From Lachnospiraceae bacterium (GTDB lineage: Bacteria > Bacillota > Clostridia > Lachnospirales > Lachnospiraceae): a DNA stretch of 44,053 nucleotides. The notes below the pieces were generated by a model. The model did not search any database and was not told the origin of the DNA. It saw only the letters and a list, made by a program, of their open reading frames with translations. The stretch covers positions 1 through 44,053 of the forward strand of contig JAFTFE010000136.1 of NCBI GenBank assembly GCA_017449765.1, in the 5' to 3' direction. The first letter of the stretch is position 1. Every line of letters begins with the position of its first letter. This document shows positions 34,647 through 44,053 of this stretch, piece after piece. A program made the position numbers and the translations under genes.

Positions 34647-34669
34647 ATAAAAAAGAGCATGCGCAGCAT

Positions 34670-34793
34670 GGCGGTCAGATGGTGGTATGGCTGTCTGAAT
34701 TTCAAAAGTCTAAATTAGTGCGAAGGTATATATACCGTGCACTATCCAAGAACCTAACAAATTCAGACAGCCATACCTTTCCATCTGACCGCC
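34670..34793. repeat. Long imperfect palindrome C (124 bp) downstream of prmA
   Basis: The outer arms, 34670-34702 and 34759-34793, pair with 32 of 33 positions and a 2-base bulge. A nested hairpin is at 34716-34744. On the minus strand the region past the left arm is rich in T, so the element probably terminates the heat-shock operon. It also separates that operon from the toxin-XRE island. Confidence 0.87.
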
Positions 34794-34804
34794 CATACTC
34801 GCCA

Positions 34805-35776
34805 TTATTTGGCTATAATTGACACCCAATCGTTCATATGAACAATGTCCACTATGGTAAATCCGTTTTCGATAAGTGCAGTCTTAACCTGTTCTTCCTT
34901 CATATCAATGATTCCCGAAGTGATAAATAATCCACCTTCTTTGATAAGCGGTCTTACTACAGCGGATAAAGGAATAATAACATCAGCTAAGATATTGGCA
35001 ACCACGATATCATATTTATTGCCGCCGTTAATCTCTATAGCCTTTTCAATATACGCCTTGCCATTCACATCATCAAGCAGATTTCCACAGGTAAACTTAA
35101 GTCTGTCCTCACCTATTTTATTAACCTCTTGATTCTCAATGCTTGCTCGTACGGCAATCTCGTCTATGTCCATACCATGTACGAAGCCTGCACCGAGAAA
35201 TACACTTATTATGGATAGGATTCCGCTTCCTGAACCCACATCAAATACAGTATCCCCCTCTTGCAGATACTTCTTAAGCTGACCGATACATAGCTTGGTC
35301 GTCTCGTGTGAGCCCGTACCGAAGGCTATACCCGGGTCAATTTCAACCACTATATCATCCTCATTTACAGCTTCAAGTTCCTCCCAGGTAGGCTTGATAA
35401 CAATATTATCATAAATCTTAAACGGTTTAAAAAACTGCTTCCAGTTATTAATCCAGTCCTTATCTTCGGTATTTGACAGAGATATGTTCATAGTACCTAC
35501 AGGTATAAACGCACTAAGGCGGGTAAGTTCTGCAACTATATCCGCCCTAAGTGTGTCAATATCGAAGCTATTATCTATAAAACAGGATACCTTAGCAGTT
35601 CCGTCATCCTCCCCCTCTACAAGAGGAATGTCAACAAACATAGCTTCTTTTTCTTCTTCTGTAAGTGGAACATTATCCTCAATCATAATACCCTCTACAC
35701 CCTTTTCATCTAAGAATACGCTTAGAAGGTCAACCGCATCTACGGTTGTTTCGATTGTTAATTTTGTCCACATCAT
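34805..35776 (-). CDS. prmA: Ribosomal protein L11 methyltransferase PrmA
   Basis: A 323-residue SAM-dependent methyltransferase with an N-terminal L11-binding domain and C-terminal Rossmann fold carrying DVGSGSGILSI. The GTGSHETTKLC segment typical of PrmA is present. It trimethylates ribosomal protein L11 (family knowledge). Its start lies 5 bases after the dnaJ stop, so it is the last gene of the heat-shock operon, a frequent arrangement in Firmicutes. Palindrome C follows its stop codon. Confidence 0.95.
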   Translation of the reverse strand: MMWTKLTIETTVDAVDLLSVFLDEKGVEGIMIEDNVPLTEEEKEAMFVDIPLVEGEDDGTAKVSCFIDNSFDIDTLRADIVAELTRLSAFIPVGTMNISLSNTEDKDWINNWKQFFKPFKIYDNIVIKPTWEELEAVNEDDIVVEIDPGIAFGTGSHETTKLCIGQLKKYLQEGDTVFDVGSGSGILSIISVFLGAGFVHGMDIDEIAVRASIENQEVNKIGEDRLKFTCGNLLDDVNGKAYIEKAIEINGGNKYDIVVANILADVIIPLSAVVRPLIKEGGLFITSGIIDMKEEQVKTALIENGFTIVDIVHMNDWVSIIAK

Positions 35777-35781
35777 AATAT

Positions 35782-36945
35782 TTAAAATCCTTTTTTAAAT
35801 CCTTTTTTCTTCTTATGATCACCAAAGCTGAATCCACCTGCCGAGTCTGTTGAAGACCTCGCATTAACGGTCGTTGTATTAGCATACTGGTTAAGTAATG
35901 ATTTCTGCTCCTCGGTAAGCTTATCAGGCACCTGAACTATGAGAGTAACATAATGGTCACCTCTTACATTCTTATTTCTGAGTGTAGGAACCCCCTTGCC
36001 CTTAAGCTTAATCTTGGTATCGGTCTGAGTACCCGGCTTGATATCTATATCGTAAGGACCATCTATGGTATTTACGGTAATCTTACCGCCAAGTGCAGCC
36101 TGAGTAAAGCTTATCGGCTCTGATGAGTAAAGGTCATACTCTTGACGCTGGAAGGTCGGATGTCTGTCAACCAATACGGTAACAAGCAGGTCACCACGAC
36201 CACCGCCGTTTATACCCGGCTCGCCTTTCTCACGTATACGTATACTCTGTCCGTTGTCTATACCGGCAGGTACTGCAACCTGAATCTTCTTCTTGCTCTT
36301 GACATAACCCGTACCGGCACAATTACTACACTTATACTTGATAATCTTTCCTGTACCACCACAATCAGGACATGTCTGAACAGTTCTCGCCATACCGAAG
36401 AGTGACTGCTGTGTGAATACAACCTGACCTTTACCTGCACATTTAGAACAGGTCTCAGGCTGATGTCCCGGCTGTGAACCGGTACCTTTACATACATCGC
36501 ACTCGTCCTTAAGAGGAAGTTCAAGCTCCTCCTGCGTACCGAATACTGCTTCCTCAAATGAAACTCTGACTGTAGTCTTGATATTCGCACCCTTTACAGG
36601 ACCGTTTGACTGACTACGCTTTGAGCCGCCACCGAAGAAGTCTCCAAATATATCACCGAATATATCGCCCATATCCGCAAAATCAAATCCGCCAAATCCA
36701 CCGGGACCACCGCCCTGTTCAAAGGCAGCATGACCGAACTGGTCATACTTAGCCCTCTTTTCAGGATCTGATAAAACTGCATAGGCTTCGGCTGCTTCTT
36801 TAAATTTTTCTTCTGCTTCTGCATCGCCCGGGTTGGTATCAGGATGATATTTCTTAGCAACTTTTCTGTATGCTTTCTTTAAATCAGCATCTGATACGCC
36901 CTTATCGACGCCAAGCACCTCATAATAATCTCTTTTTTCAGCCAT
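35782..36945 (-). CDS. dnaJ: Molecular chaperone DnaJ
   Basis: I chose ATG at 36945 (387 residues) because AAGGTG lies at the right distance. An ATG 3 codons earlier is too close to it. Domains are an N-terminal J domain with HPD (KYHPDTN), a Gly/Phe-rich linker, a zinc domain with four CxxCxGxG motifs ([32 protein letters not shown]) and a C-terminal substrate-binding region. It delivers clients to DnaK (family knowledge). Confidence 0.97.
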   Translation of the reverse strand: MAEKRDYYEVLGVDKGVSDADLKKAYRKVAKKYHPDTNPGDAEAEEKFKEAAEAYAVLSDPEKRAKYDQFGHAAFEQGGGPGGFGGFDFADMGDIFGDIFGDFFGGGSKRSQSNGPVKGANIKTTVRVSFEEAVFGTQEELELPLKDECDVCKGTGSQPGHQPETCSKCAGKGQVVFTQQSLFGMARTVQTCPDCGGTGKIIKYKCSNCAGTGYVKSKKKIQVAVPAGIDNGQSIRIREKGEPGINGGGRGDLLVTVLVDRHPTFQRQEYDLYSSEPISFTQAALGGKITVNTIDGPYDIDIKPGTQTDTKIKLKGKGVPTLRNKNVRGDHYVTLIVQVPDKLTEEQKSLLNQYANTTTVNARSSTDSAGGFSFGDHKKKKGFKKGF

Positions 36946-36959
36946 CGCATTCACCTTTA

Positions 36960-39529
<2,570 letters not shown>

Positions 39530-39537
<8 letters not shown>

Positions 39538-40576
39538 TATCATTCACCTCTCTACCCTTTTTAAATATATCATCTAATTCTATGGTTAGATTCTTTAATG
39601 TGCTCACAACCTTTTTATAATCCATTCGTTTCGGACCGATTATACCAATTGTTCCTTTAGCACCCTCCGGCATCTTGTATGTCGCTGTGACTAATGAGCA
39701 ATCCTCCATGTTCTGTATGGATGTTTCTTCACCTATATATACTTGTATGTCGTTTCCTTCTTCCTGTGATCTGGTTGTTTCTTCAAGCATATGTGAAAGT
39801 TCTGTCTTATCTTCGAATTTCTCAAGCAGCTCACTCGTTTTACTTATATCTCCGATTTCAGGATATTTCAGGATATTTGTCGCACCGCTTGTATATACCT
39901 CAAGCTCTCCTGCCTCATGTATGGCATCCACTATTCCCTGGAATATATGGTCTAATATTACGCTATATTCTCCCGACTGTTTCTTCATGGCATTAATCAT
40001 TTCCAGGTTTATATCCTCTAATGATGCTCCCTGTAAAAATGTATTAAGCAATATGTTAAACTTAAGTACATCCTCATTATCAAGCTCCGTATCAATCGGT
40101 ATCAAATGATTCTTTATAAGGTTTCCGTCTATGACAATTACCGCCAGCAGATTATCTTCATCAACCTTTGACAGCTGTATAAATTTTACTGTCTTCCTGT
40201 AGTTCGGTGCTGTAACCATCGTTGCATAATTCGTATTATAAGCAAGCACCTTTGCAACCTGTTTTAAAAGAAGCTCCATCCTGTCAACTCTTTCAAGCAA
40301 TGTGCTTTTCTCTGTCTCAGCTTCTTCTTTTTCTTCCATAAGGTTATCTACATAAAATCTGTATCCTTTATCCGTAGGTATTCGTCCGGCTGAGGTATGC
40401 GGCTGAACTATATACCCGAGCTCTTCCAAGTCTGCCATCTCATTTCTTATAGTCGCAGAACTCAAATTCAAATCCGTATACTTGGAAATGGTTCTCGAAC
40501 CAACCGGCTCGCCTGTCTCAAGATAAGTCGCTATAACTGATTTAAGAATTGTCTTCTTACGTTCATCCAGCTCCAT
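39530..40576 (-). CDS. hrcA: Heat-shock repressor HrcA
   Basis: I chose ATG at 40576 (348 residues, MELDERKKTIL) because of the GGAAGGA site upstream. The N-terminal winged helix contains GEPVGSRTISKYTDLNLSSATIRNEMADLEELGYI, followed by the SAGRIPTDKGYRFYVD segment. HrcA binds the CIRCE element located 24-50 bases upstream, closing an autoregulatory loop assisted by GroEL (family knowledge). It is the first gene of the hrcA-grpE-dnaK-dnaJ-prmA operon. Confidence 0.97.
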
Positions 40577-40599
40577 ATACTCATCCTTCCTTTTATTTA

Positions 40600-40626
40600 T
40601 TAGCACTCATTTAATCCGAGTGCTAA
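40600..40626. promoter_or_regulatory. CIRCE operator (HrcA-binding site)
   Basis: Perfect TTAGCACTC-N9-GAGTGCTAA inverted repeat. It lies in the leader of hrcA, just downstream of the promoter, so HrcA would block the operon. Confidence 0.98.
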
Positions 40627-40637
40627 CTCTAAATGTT

Positions 40638-40666
40638 AATCTATCACTATGCAGGGTGTTTGTCAA
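40638..40666 (-). promoter_or_regulatory. Sigma-A promoter of the heat-shock operon
   Basis: On the minus strand, perfect TTGACA (40661-40666) and TAGATT (40638-40643) are separated by 17 bases. The transcript would start just upstream of CIRCE. Confidence 0.85.
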
Positions 40667-40765
40667 GCATTTATAAGAAAAAATTTAATTTTAATATCAA
40701 TAATTCTAAGTTTAAATTAAATTTTAAAATCAAATAATAATTATATTTAATAAATGTCTATCTTT

Positions 40766-40818
40766 ATTATATAAATTATATAAAAAAAATTGACATTATA
40801 TAAATTATATAATATAAT
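40766..40818 (+). promoter_or_regulatory. hicAB promoter and repeated operator
   Basis: TTGACA (40790-40795) and TATAAT (40813-40818) are separated by 17 bases. The same 17-bp A+T-rich sequence occurs at 40766-40782 and 40795-40811. The second copy fills the spacer. HicB-type antitoxins autorepress through such repeats (family knowledge). Confidence 0.8.
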
Positions 40819-40840
40819 TATTATTGTAAGGAGGTACCAT

Positions 40841-41017
40841 ATGACAGGTAAAGATGTAGTAAAACTTTTACAAAAGAAAGGCTGGGTTATAGACCGAGTA
40901 CACGGAAGTCACTACATAATGAAAAATGGTAATCAAACGGAAACTATACCTGTACATAGCAAAAAAGACCTTCCAACAGGTTTGCTAAATTCAATAAATA
41001 AGAGGACCGGAATATAA
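40841..41017 (+). CDS. hicA: HicA-type toxin (mRNA interferase)
   Basis: I chose ATG at 40841 (58 residues) because AAGGAGG lies 7 bases upstream. The frame is open upstream but runs through the promoter. The double-stranded-RNA-binding-like fold is evident: MTGKDVVKLLQKKGW then VHGSHYIMKNG, with catalytic His24 in GSHY. It cleaves mRNA when free from HicB (family knowledge). It is followed by hicB after 35 bases. Confidence 0.95.
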   Translation: MTGKDVVKLLQKKGWVIDRVHGSHYIMKNGNQTETIPVHSKKDLPTGLLNSINKRTGI

Positions 41018-41052
41018 ATTCCAAATCTCTATGTGCAGAAAGGAGAATGACA

Positions 41053-41424
41053 ATGAAAAAGGTATATCCGGCTATAATTCATGAAGATAATGGATACTGG
41101 GTTGAATTTCCTGACCTTGAAGGCTGTCAGACATATGGCGATACATTGGAGGAGGTATTAGAGCTTGCCGAAGAAGCTTTAGGCTTATATCTTGTAAGTC
41201 TGGCTGAAAATAATCAGAAGATACCGAAGCCATCCGATATTGAAGATATTAAAGGAACTGACGGCGAAACAACATATATATACACCGATATGAATGCTTA
41301 TAGAAGAGATACACGAGCCGTAAAAAAGATGTTATCAATTCCTGCATGGCTTGCTAAAGAAGCAGAAAAAAACAATATAAGCTTATCAAAAATTCTTCAA
41401 GAAGCATTACTAGAAAAAATATAA
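41053..41424 (+). CDS. hicB: HicB-type antitoxin
   Basis: I chose ATG at 41053 (123 residues), as AAAGGAG is 8 bases upstream. An ATG two codons earlier is too close. The N-terminal HicB fold is YPAIIHEDNGYWVEFPDLEGCQTYGDTLEEVLELA; a C-terminal DNA-binding region LSIPAWLAKEAEKNNISLSKILQEALLEKI resembles a ribbon-helix-helix domain. It neutralises HicA and represses the operon (family knowledge). Confidence 0.95.
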   Translation: MKKVYPAIIHEDNGYWVEFPDLEGCQTYGDTLEEVLELAEEALGLYLVSLAENNQKIPKPSDIEDIKGTDGETTYIYTDMNAYRRDTRAVKKMLSIPAWLAKEAEKNNISLSKILQEALLEKI

Positions 41425-41430
41425 ACTAAT

Positions 41431-41464
41431 AAAAATCCACTAACTATTTGGTTGGTGGATTTTT
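41431..41464 (+). terminator. Intrinsic terminator of hicAB
   Basis: A 14-bp stem with one mismatch (41431-41444 and 41451-41464) has a 6-base loop, with a T-run at its end. Confidence 0.85.
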
Positions 41465-41473
41465 GTATTAGCC

Positions 41474-41620
41474 TTAATGTTTAGAATCCTTATATGGTGT
41501 GCTTTCACCGGTCCACATTTCAAATCCCAGATTTTTATTATATGCAATCAAACCTCCAACTCTTTCTGTCGCTGTCTTAGCTTCGTGGGTTTCGAATTTA
41601 TTATCATCTGGCGTATCTTC
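41474..41620 (-). pseudogene. C-terminal fragment of an unidentified protein
   Basis: Reading on the minus strand, 48 codons (beginning EDTPDDNKFETHEAKTATER) lead to TAA at 41474. Upstream, the frame is closed by a stop at 41621-41623, so no start is available. It looks like the end of a longer gene whose front was lost. It overlaps, in another frame, the end of the crcB remnant. I do not recognise the family. Confidence 0.5.
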
Positions 41621-41666
41621 CTACCGCGCCAAGTGCTCCGCCTAAGGCAACAAATACAAATGACAT
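41604..41666 (-). pseudogene. crcB: crcB (fluC) remnant: N-terminal 20 residues only
   Basis: The minus strand reads ATG at 41666 after an AAGGAT ribosome site and gives MSFVFVALGGALGAVGRYAR, then TGA. This matches the start of the CrcB/FluC fluoride channel family (GGALGAVxRY). Full proteins are about 120 residues, so the gene is truncated. It joins an unrelated fragment, which suggests a deletion. No fluoride riboswitch was recognised nearby. Confidence 0.65.
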
Positions 41667-41679
41667 TTTTATCCTTCTT

Positions 41680-42252
41680 TCATGTTTTATTATCAACCAT
41701 AATTGGCTCTACCCACGCATCGCCATCCGGCGACACATATACATTCGCATAATCATCGCGTATGGTAAGAAGCATTTTCCTGTTCTTGAAATCGTATTCG
41801 TGAAACTGAAACCAGAGATACAGCTCCGACTGCGCGGTCTTTATCTCACTCGAATAAGGGTCAATATATGTAACCTTTATGCGATATGCTCTGTTCTTTG
41901 CTCTGTATCGAGTTTTTTTTAATTTCTCCGGCGAAAGCTCTCTGCCCAATATATACGGTCTTTCCTCGATTAATATTATATCACCCTTGATACATTCATT
42001 TTTAAACATTTCCTGCATATATTGAATCTTCTTCTTTGCATTTTTCCCGGTTGTAATATCTGATAATATAAGTCCTGCGATAATTATCACATCACATAAC
42101 AAAAAAGGCAGTATAGCAGAATAATCCACTCCATTCTCTTGTGTGGATATCACAACAAATGTTACAATAATGGCACTCCATATTCCCAAAAATACAGCAA
42201 TTATAGTTCCGGCTTTTTTATAGCTATAGCCTACAGGATATATTTTATTCAA
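41680..42252 (-). CDS. Small membrane protein with soluble C-terminal domain, function unknown
   Basis: I chose TTG at 42252 (190 residues) because an AGGAGG lies 7 bases upstream. The open frame continues upstream only as a shadow of the methyltransferase gene. Two membrane helices (about residues 15-35 and 45-65) precede a basic stretch and a soluble C-terminus containing SELYLWFQFHEYDF. The layout recalls small membrane proteins of the DUF3592 type, but this is not certain. Its start follows the methyltransferase stop by 25 bases. Confidence 0.65.
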   Translation of the reverse strand: MNKIYPVGYSYKKAGTIIAVFLGIWSAIIVTFVVISTQENGVDYSAILPFLLCDVIIIAGLILSDITTGKNAKKKIQYMQEMFKNECIKGDIILIEERPYILGRELSPEKLKKTRYRAKNRAYRIKVTYIDPYSSEIKTAQSELYLWFQFHEYDFKNRKMLLTIRDDYANVYVSPDGDAWVEPIMVDNKT

Positions 42253-42277
42253 CAGATATCCTCCTAATCTACAAACA

Positions 42278-43075
42278 TTAAACAACCTTGTTATTCTGCA
42301 AAATTGCGATTGATATATAATGAAGCACTTCAAACTCCTCCGGTGCTTCTTTCTCAAGCATAGCCATGTGTTCCCTGTTCCATTCTTTAAGCTTTTCTTC
42401 GGAAAGCGACGCACCCACACCTCTGCATGCACGCATACGTCCATTCCAGCTTTCTCTTGTAAACGGAACTTTTACCACAGTTTCTTCTTGGTCAATTATT
42501 TCAAAATCATCCGCATACTCATCAGGCACCCATACAGGATGAACCGTGTCACCTGCACCTGACCAGTTTGGGCTGTATTTTAAGATAATCTCTTCACTCT
42601 TTCCTGCAATTTCATCTTCAAACGGAAGCCATCCCATATATAAAATCAAGAACTTACCGTCAGGCTTTATTATTTTTGCAAGCTTTGGTGCAAATATTTT
42701 ATGATCAGGATACCAGATACACTGACATGCCGTTACTACATCAAATGTGTTCTCAGGAAAATCTATCTCCTCTGCCGGACAGGTGAAAAAATCTATATCC
42801 ATACCGGCTGCTTTTGCCATAGCCTTTGCCTCTGCAATTTGGTTTTCGGATATATCAGTACCCGTCCATTTAGCACCGTACTTATACATATTTCTCGGTA
42901 GAACTCCGGTGCCGGTTCCGATATCAAGAACCTGCTGTCCGTTTATACATAGGCCTTTATCTACTATTTTTTTATAAAATATATCCGGATATATATCTCT
43001 GTACTTTGCATAATCTTCTGATGTCTTTCCCCAGTCAAAAGACTTTCCGCCATCTATTTTTTCATTCCTTATCAT
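42278..43075 (-). CDS. Class I SAM-dependent methyltransferase
   Basis: A 265-residue Methyltransf_11/UbiE-like enzyme. The SAM-binding motif I is VLDIGTGTGVLP (about residues 50-61). GTDISENQIAEA follows, and the post-motif FDVVTACQCIWYPD is present. The substrate is unknown. The ATG at 43075 has a GGAG site upstream. It lies 13 bases after the AlkD-like gene and before the small membrane protein, so these may be co-transcribed. Confidence 0.88.
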   Translation of the reverse strand: MIRNEKIDGGKSFDWGKTSEDYAKYRDIYPDIFYKKIVDKGLCINGQQVLDIGTGTGVLPRNMYKYGAKWTGTDISENQIAEAKAMAKAAGMDIDFFTCPAEEIDFPENTFDVVTACQCIWYPDHKIFAPKLAKIIKPDGKFLILYMGWLPFEDEIAGKSEEIILKYSPNWSGAGDTVHPVWVPDEYADDFEIIDQEETVVKVPFTRESWNGRMRACRGVGASLSEEKLKEWNREHMAMLEKEAPEEFEVLHYISIAILQNNKVV

Positions 43076-43088
43076 TTCATTTCTCCAC

Positions 43089-43781
43089 TTATTTCTTTTT
43101 AATCTTAAGCGTCTTCAAATACTCCTTTTGCTCCTGGGTTATGCGGTAGCTTTCACACGCCTTTTGGATTGCCTTGTTGTGCGTCCAGTTATCCAGCTTT
43201 TTTTCTTCAATATAAGGCAGTATACTTTCATACTGTTTTGCAAGTGCAGTGGCAAAATACCAGGCAATCATCATATTGATATAGTACTCCTCGGAACGAA
43301 CTGCTACTACGAGCTTTGGATATTTTTCATCATAATCATCATCCAGATAATGCTGCATAAGCATACCGATTGCAAATCTTACGGTATAGGTATGCTCTGA
43401 TTTTATCCACTTTTCTATGTACGGTAACAGTTCTTTTTTATGCTTTTTAAATACCTTTGGCGAGGTCTGGTCACAGGTTGCCCAGTTATTTATATAGGGA
43501 AGAAACTCTTCAACCTTTTTAATACACACATTAAAATCCTTTTCCTCGGATATAATAAATCCGTGTAGCTGGTTTTCATCGAAATACTTGTGCGGAAGCT
43601 CCTTTAAAAAGCTTTGAGTATCTTCGTCCTTTGATATTTCCTTTGCAAATGCTCTTAATGCCGGTGTTCTCACTCCTATAAAATAAGAATCCTCCATACC
43701 CGGAATCAGCTTTTTATTGAACTCATTGAACTTTTTATCCTGAAGCTCAAAGAGCCTATTTTCTATTTCTTTTGTAGTCAT
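43089..43781 (-). CDS. AlkD-like DNA alkylation repair protein
   Basis: A 230-residue all-helical HEAT-like repeat protein of the AlkC/AlkD family. Visible motifs are GVRTPALRAFAKEI, INNWATCDQTSPKVF and YINMMIAWYFATALAKQ. AlkD-type enzymes excise N3- and N7-alkylated bases (family knowledge). The putative catalytic Asp in WATCDQTSP is present. A terminator lies upstream, between it and the right-edge gene, so it starts a new transcript. Confidence 0.88.
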   Translation of the reverse strand: MTTKEIENRLFELQDKKFNEFNKKLIPGMEDSYFIGVRTPALRAFAKEISKDEDTQSFLKELPHKYFDENQLHGFIISEEKDFNVCIKKVEEFLPYINNWATCDQTSPKVFKKHKKELLPYIEKWIKSEHTYTVRFAIGMLMQHYLDDDYDEKYPKLVVAVRSEEYYINMMIAWYFATALAKQYESILPYIEEKKLDNWTHNKAIQKACESYRITQEQKEYLKTLKIKKK

Positions 43782-43806
43782 ATTTTTTCTCCGTTATTAA
43801 ACAAAT

Positions 43807-43840
43807 ACAGGAAGCATCCATAATAAATGTACGCTTCCCG
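43807..43840 (-). terminator. Possible terminator of the right-edge gene
   Basis: On the minus strand an 8-bp stem with one G-U pair (GGAAGC/GCTTCC core) and a long loop is followed by TATTTG. The U-tract is modest, so the call is tentative. Confidence 0.5.
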
Positions 43841-43854
43841 CATTATGACATTTT

Positions 43855-44053
43855 TTAACCATGAAGTCCATCCGACTGTCTTATCATATCTTCAACAACT
43901 ATATCATATATTTCTCCGATAGAAGCACAATATTCAAGTACCTTCCACGGCTCATTTGTATGGAAATGTATCTTTACCAAATCCTCATCACCTGCTGCGA
44001 TAAGTGAATTTCCCTCGATATGAGTTGTTATGTAATCTGCGATATCATCCTCA
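43855..44053 (-). CDS. DAK/FakA-like protein, C-terminal part (cut by window edge)
   Basis: The last 65 codons of a gene that begins beyond the right edge. The segment reads DLVKIHFHTNEPWKVLEY and ends DMIRQSDGLHG, matching the middle domain of FakA (compare DEIVKIHVHTNHPG in the fakA gene here). It ends at the point where that domain ends, so the gene may be a shorter DAK-like stand-alone protein. No further start or partner can be seen. Confidence 0.75.
   Translation of the reverse strand, partial: EDDIADYITTHIEGNSLIAAGDEDLVKIHFHTNEPWKVLEYCASIGEIYDIVVEDMIRQSDGLHG

Larger units (their letters stand above)
34356..34653 (+). repeat. Direct repeat 2: type I toxin-antitoxin unit
   Basis: Second copy of the repeat at 33779-34075. 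The -10 position reads TACAGT instead of TATAAT, so the sense promoter may be lost, whereas the antisense promoter is unchanged. Its right end abuts palindrome C. Confidence 0.9.

Noticed and set aside
33779-34653. The repeats with inverted ends as a MITE or composite transposon
   Set aside because: The inverted ends contain functional-looking -10 boxes and leaders of the toxin and antisense RNA, and no target-site duplications or transposase were seen. The toxin-antitoxin reading explains them better, although mobility is not excluded.
34607-34822. 71-codon plus-strand frame across palindrome C
   Set aside because: It starts in the antisense promoter region and runs through the two palindrome arms. 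There is no ribosome site, and the frame is a by-product of the inverted repeat.
41667-41760. Fluoride riboswitch before the crcB remnant
   Set aside because: The upstream region belongs to the end of the small membrane-protein gene and shows no conserved crcB-motif pattern.

Overview
The window looks like a chromosome segment of a low-GC, spore-forming Firmicute of class Clostridia, most likely family Lachnospiraceae. This is inferred from the spoIIA sporulation cluster, the hrcA-grpE-dnaK-dnaJ operon with a perfect CIRCE site, AddAB instead of RecBCD, A+T-rich promoters and strong AGGAGG ribosome sites. No rRNA, tRNA, CRISPR array or intact insertion sequence was seen. Almost all genes lie on the minus strand. 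The plus strand carries only rpmB, one anchored protein of unknown function, an XRE regulator, two tiny hydrophobic toxins and hicAB.

Layout, left to right. Positions 1-880 hold sigF (cut by the edge), spoIIAB and spoIIAA, preceded by a 203-bp imperfect palindrome. Positions 1226-14928 look like one long minus-strand operon, transcribed from 15.0 kb down to a terminator at 1.15 kb: DUF342/FapA-like protein, HD-GYP protein with a degenerate receiver, addB, addA, queF, folC, an unannotated 59-codon gene and a zinc-ribbon/TPR membrane protein. Positions 15082-19967 hold asp23, fakA, a YwaF-like membrane protein and recG. mtnN and luxS (20.1-21.3 kb) form the SAH-detoxification and AI-2 pathway. 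A membrane-anchored protein and rpmB follow on the plus strand. Next come tex, a small helical protein, a DMT transporter, thiI with its cysteine desulfurase, rsmE, a PAS-PAS-GGDEF protein and an EF-G-like GTPase (22.7-33.4 kb).

The accessory part is 33.7-34.8 kb. Two near-identical direct repeats of about 297 bp flank an XRE-type regulator. Each repeat encodes a 29-residue hydrophobic peptide and a convergent antisense transcript with a consensus promoter and a shared bidirectional terminator. This is the architecture of a type I toxin-antitoxin module. In each repeat the sense and antisense -10 boxes and leaders are inverted copies of each other. A 124-bp palindrome separates this island from prmA.

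The heat-shock operon hrcA-grpE-dnaK-dnaJ-prmA runs from 40.6 to 34.8 kb under CIRCE control. It is followed on the right by hicAB with repeated AT-rich operator sequences, a crcB remnant, a small membrane protein, a SAM methyltransferase, an AlkD-like glycosylase and the C-terminus of a DAK/FakA-like protein at the right edge.

The items most worth a second look are the duplicated type I toxin module around the XRE gene, the three long imperfect palindromes between genes, a 27-bp motif shared upstream of tex and its upstream neighbour, the nine-repeat N-terminus of the DUF342 protein, and the degenerate receiver of the HD-GYP protein.
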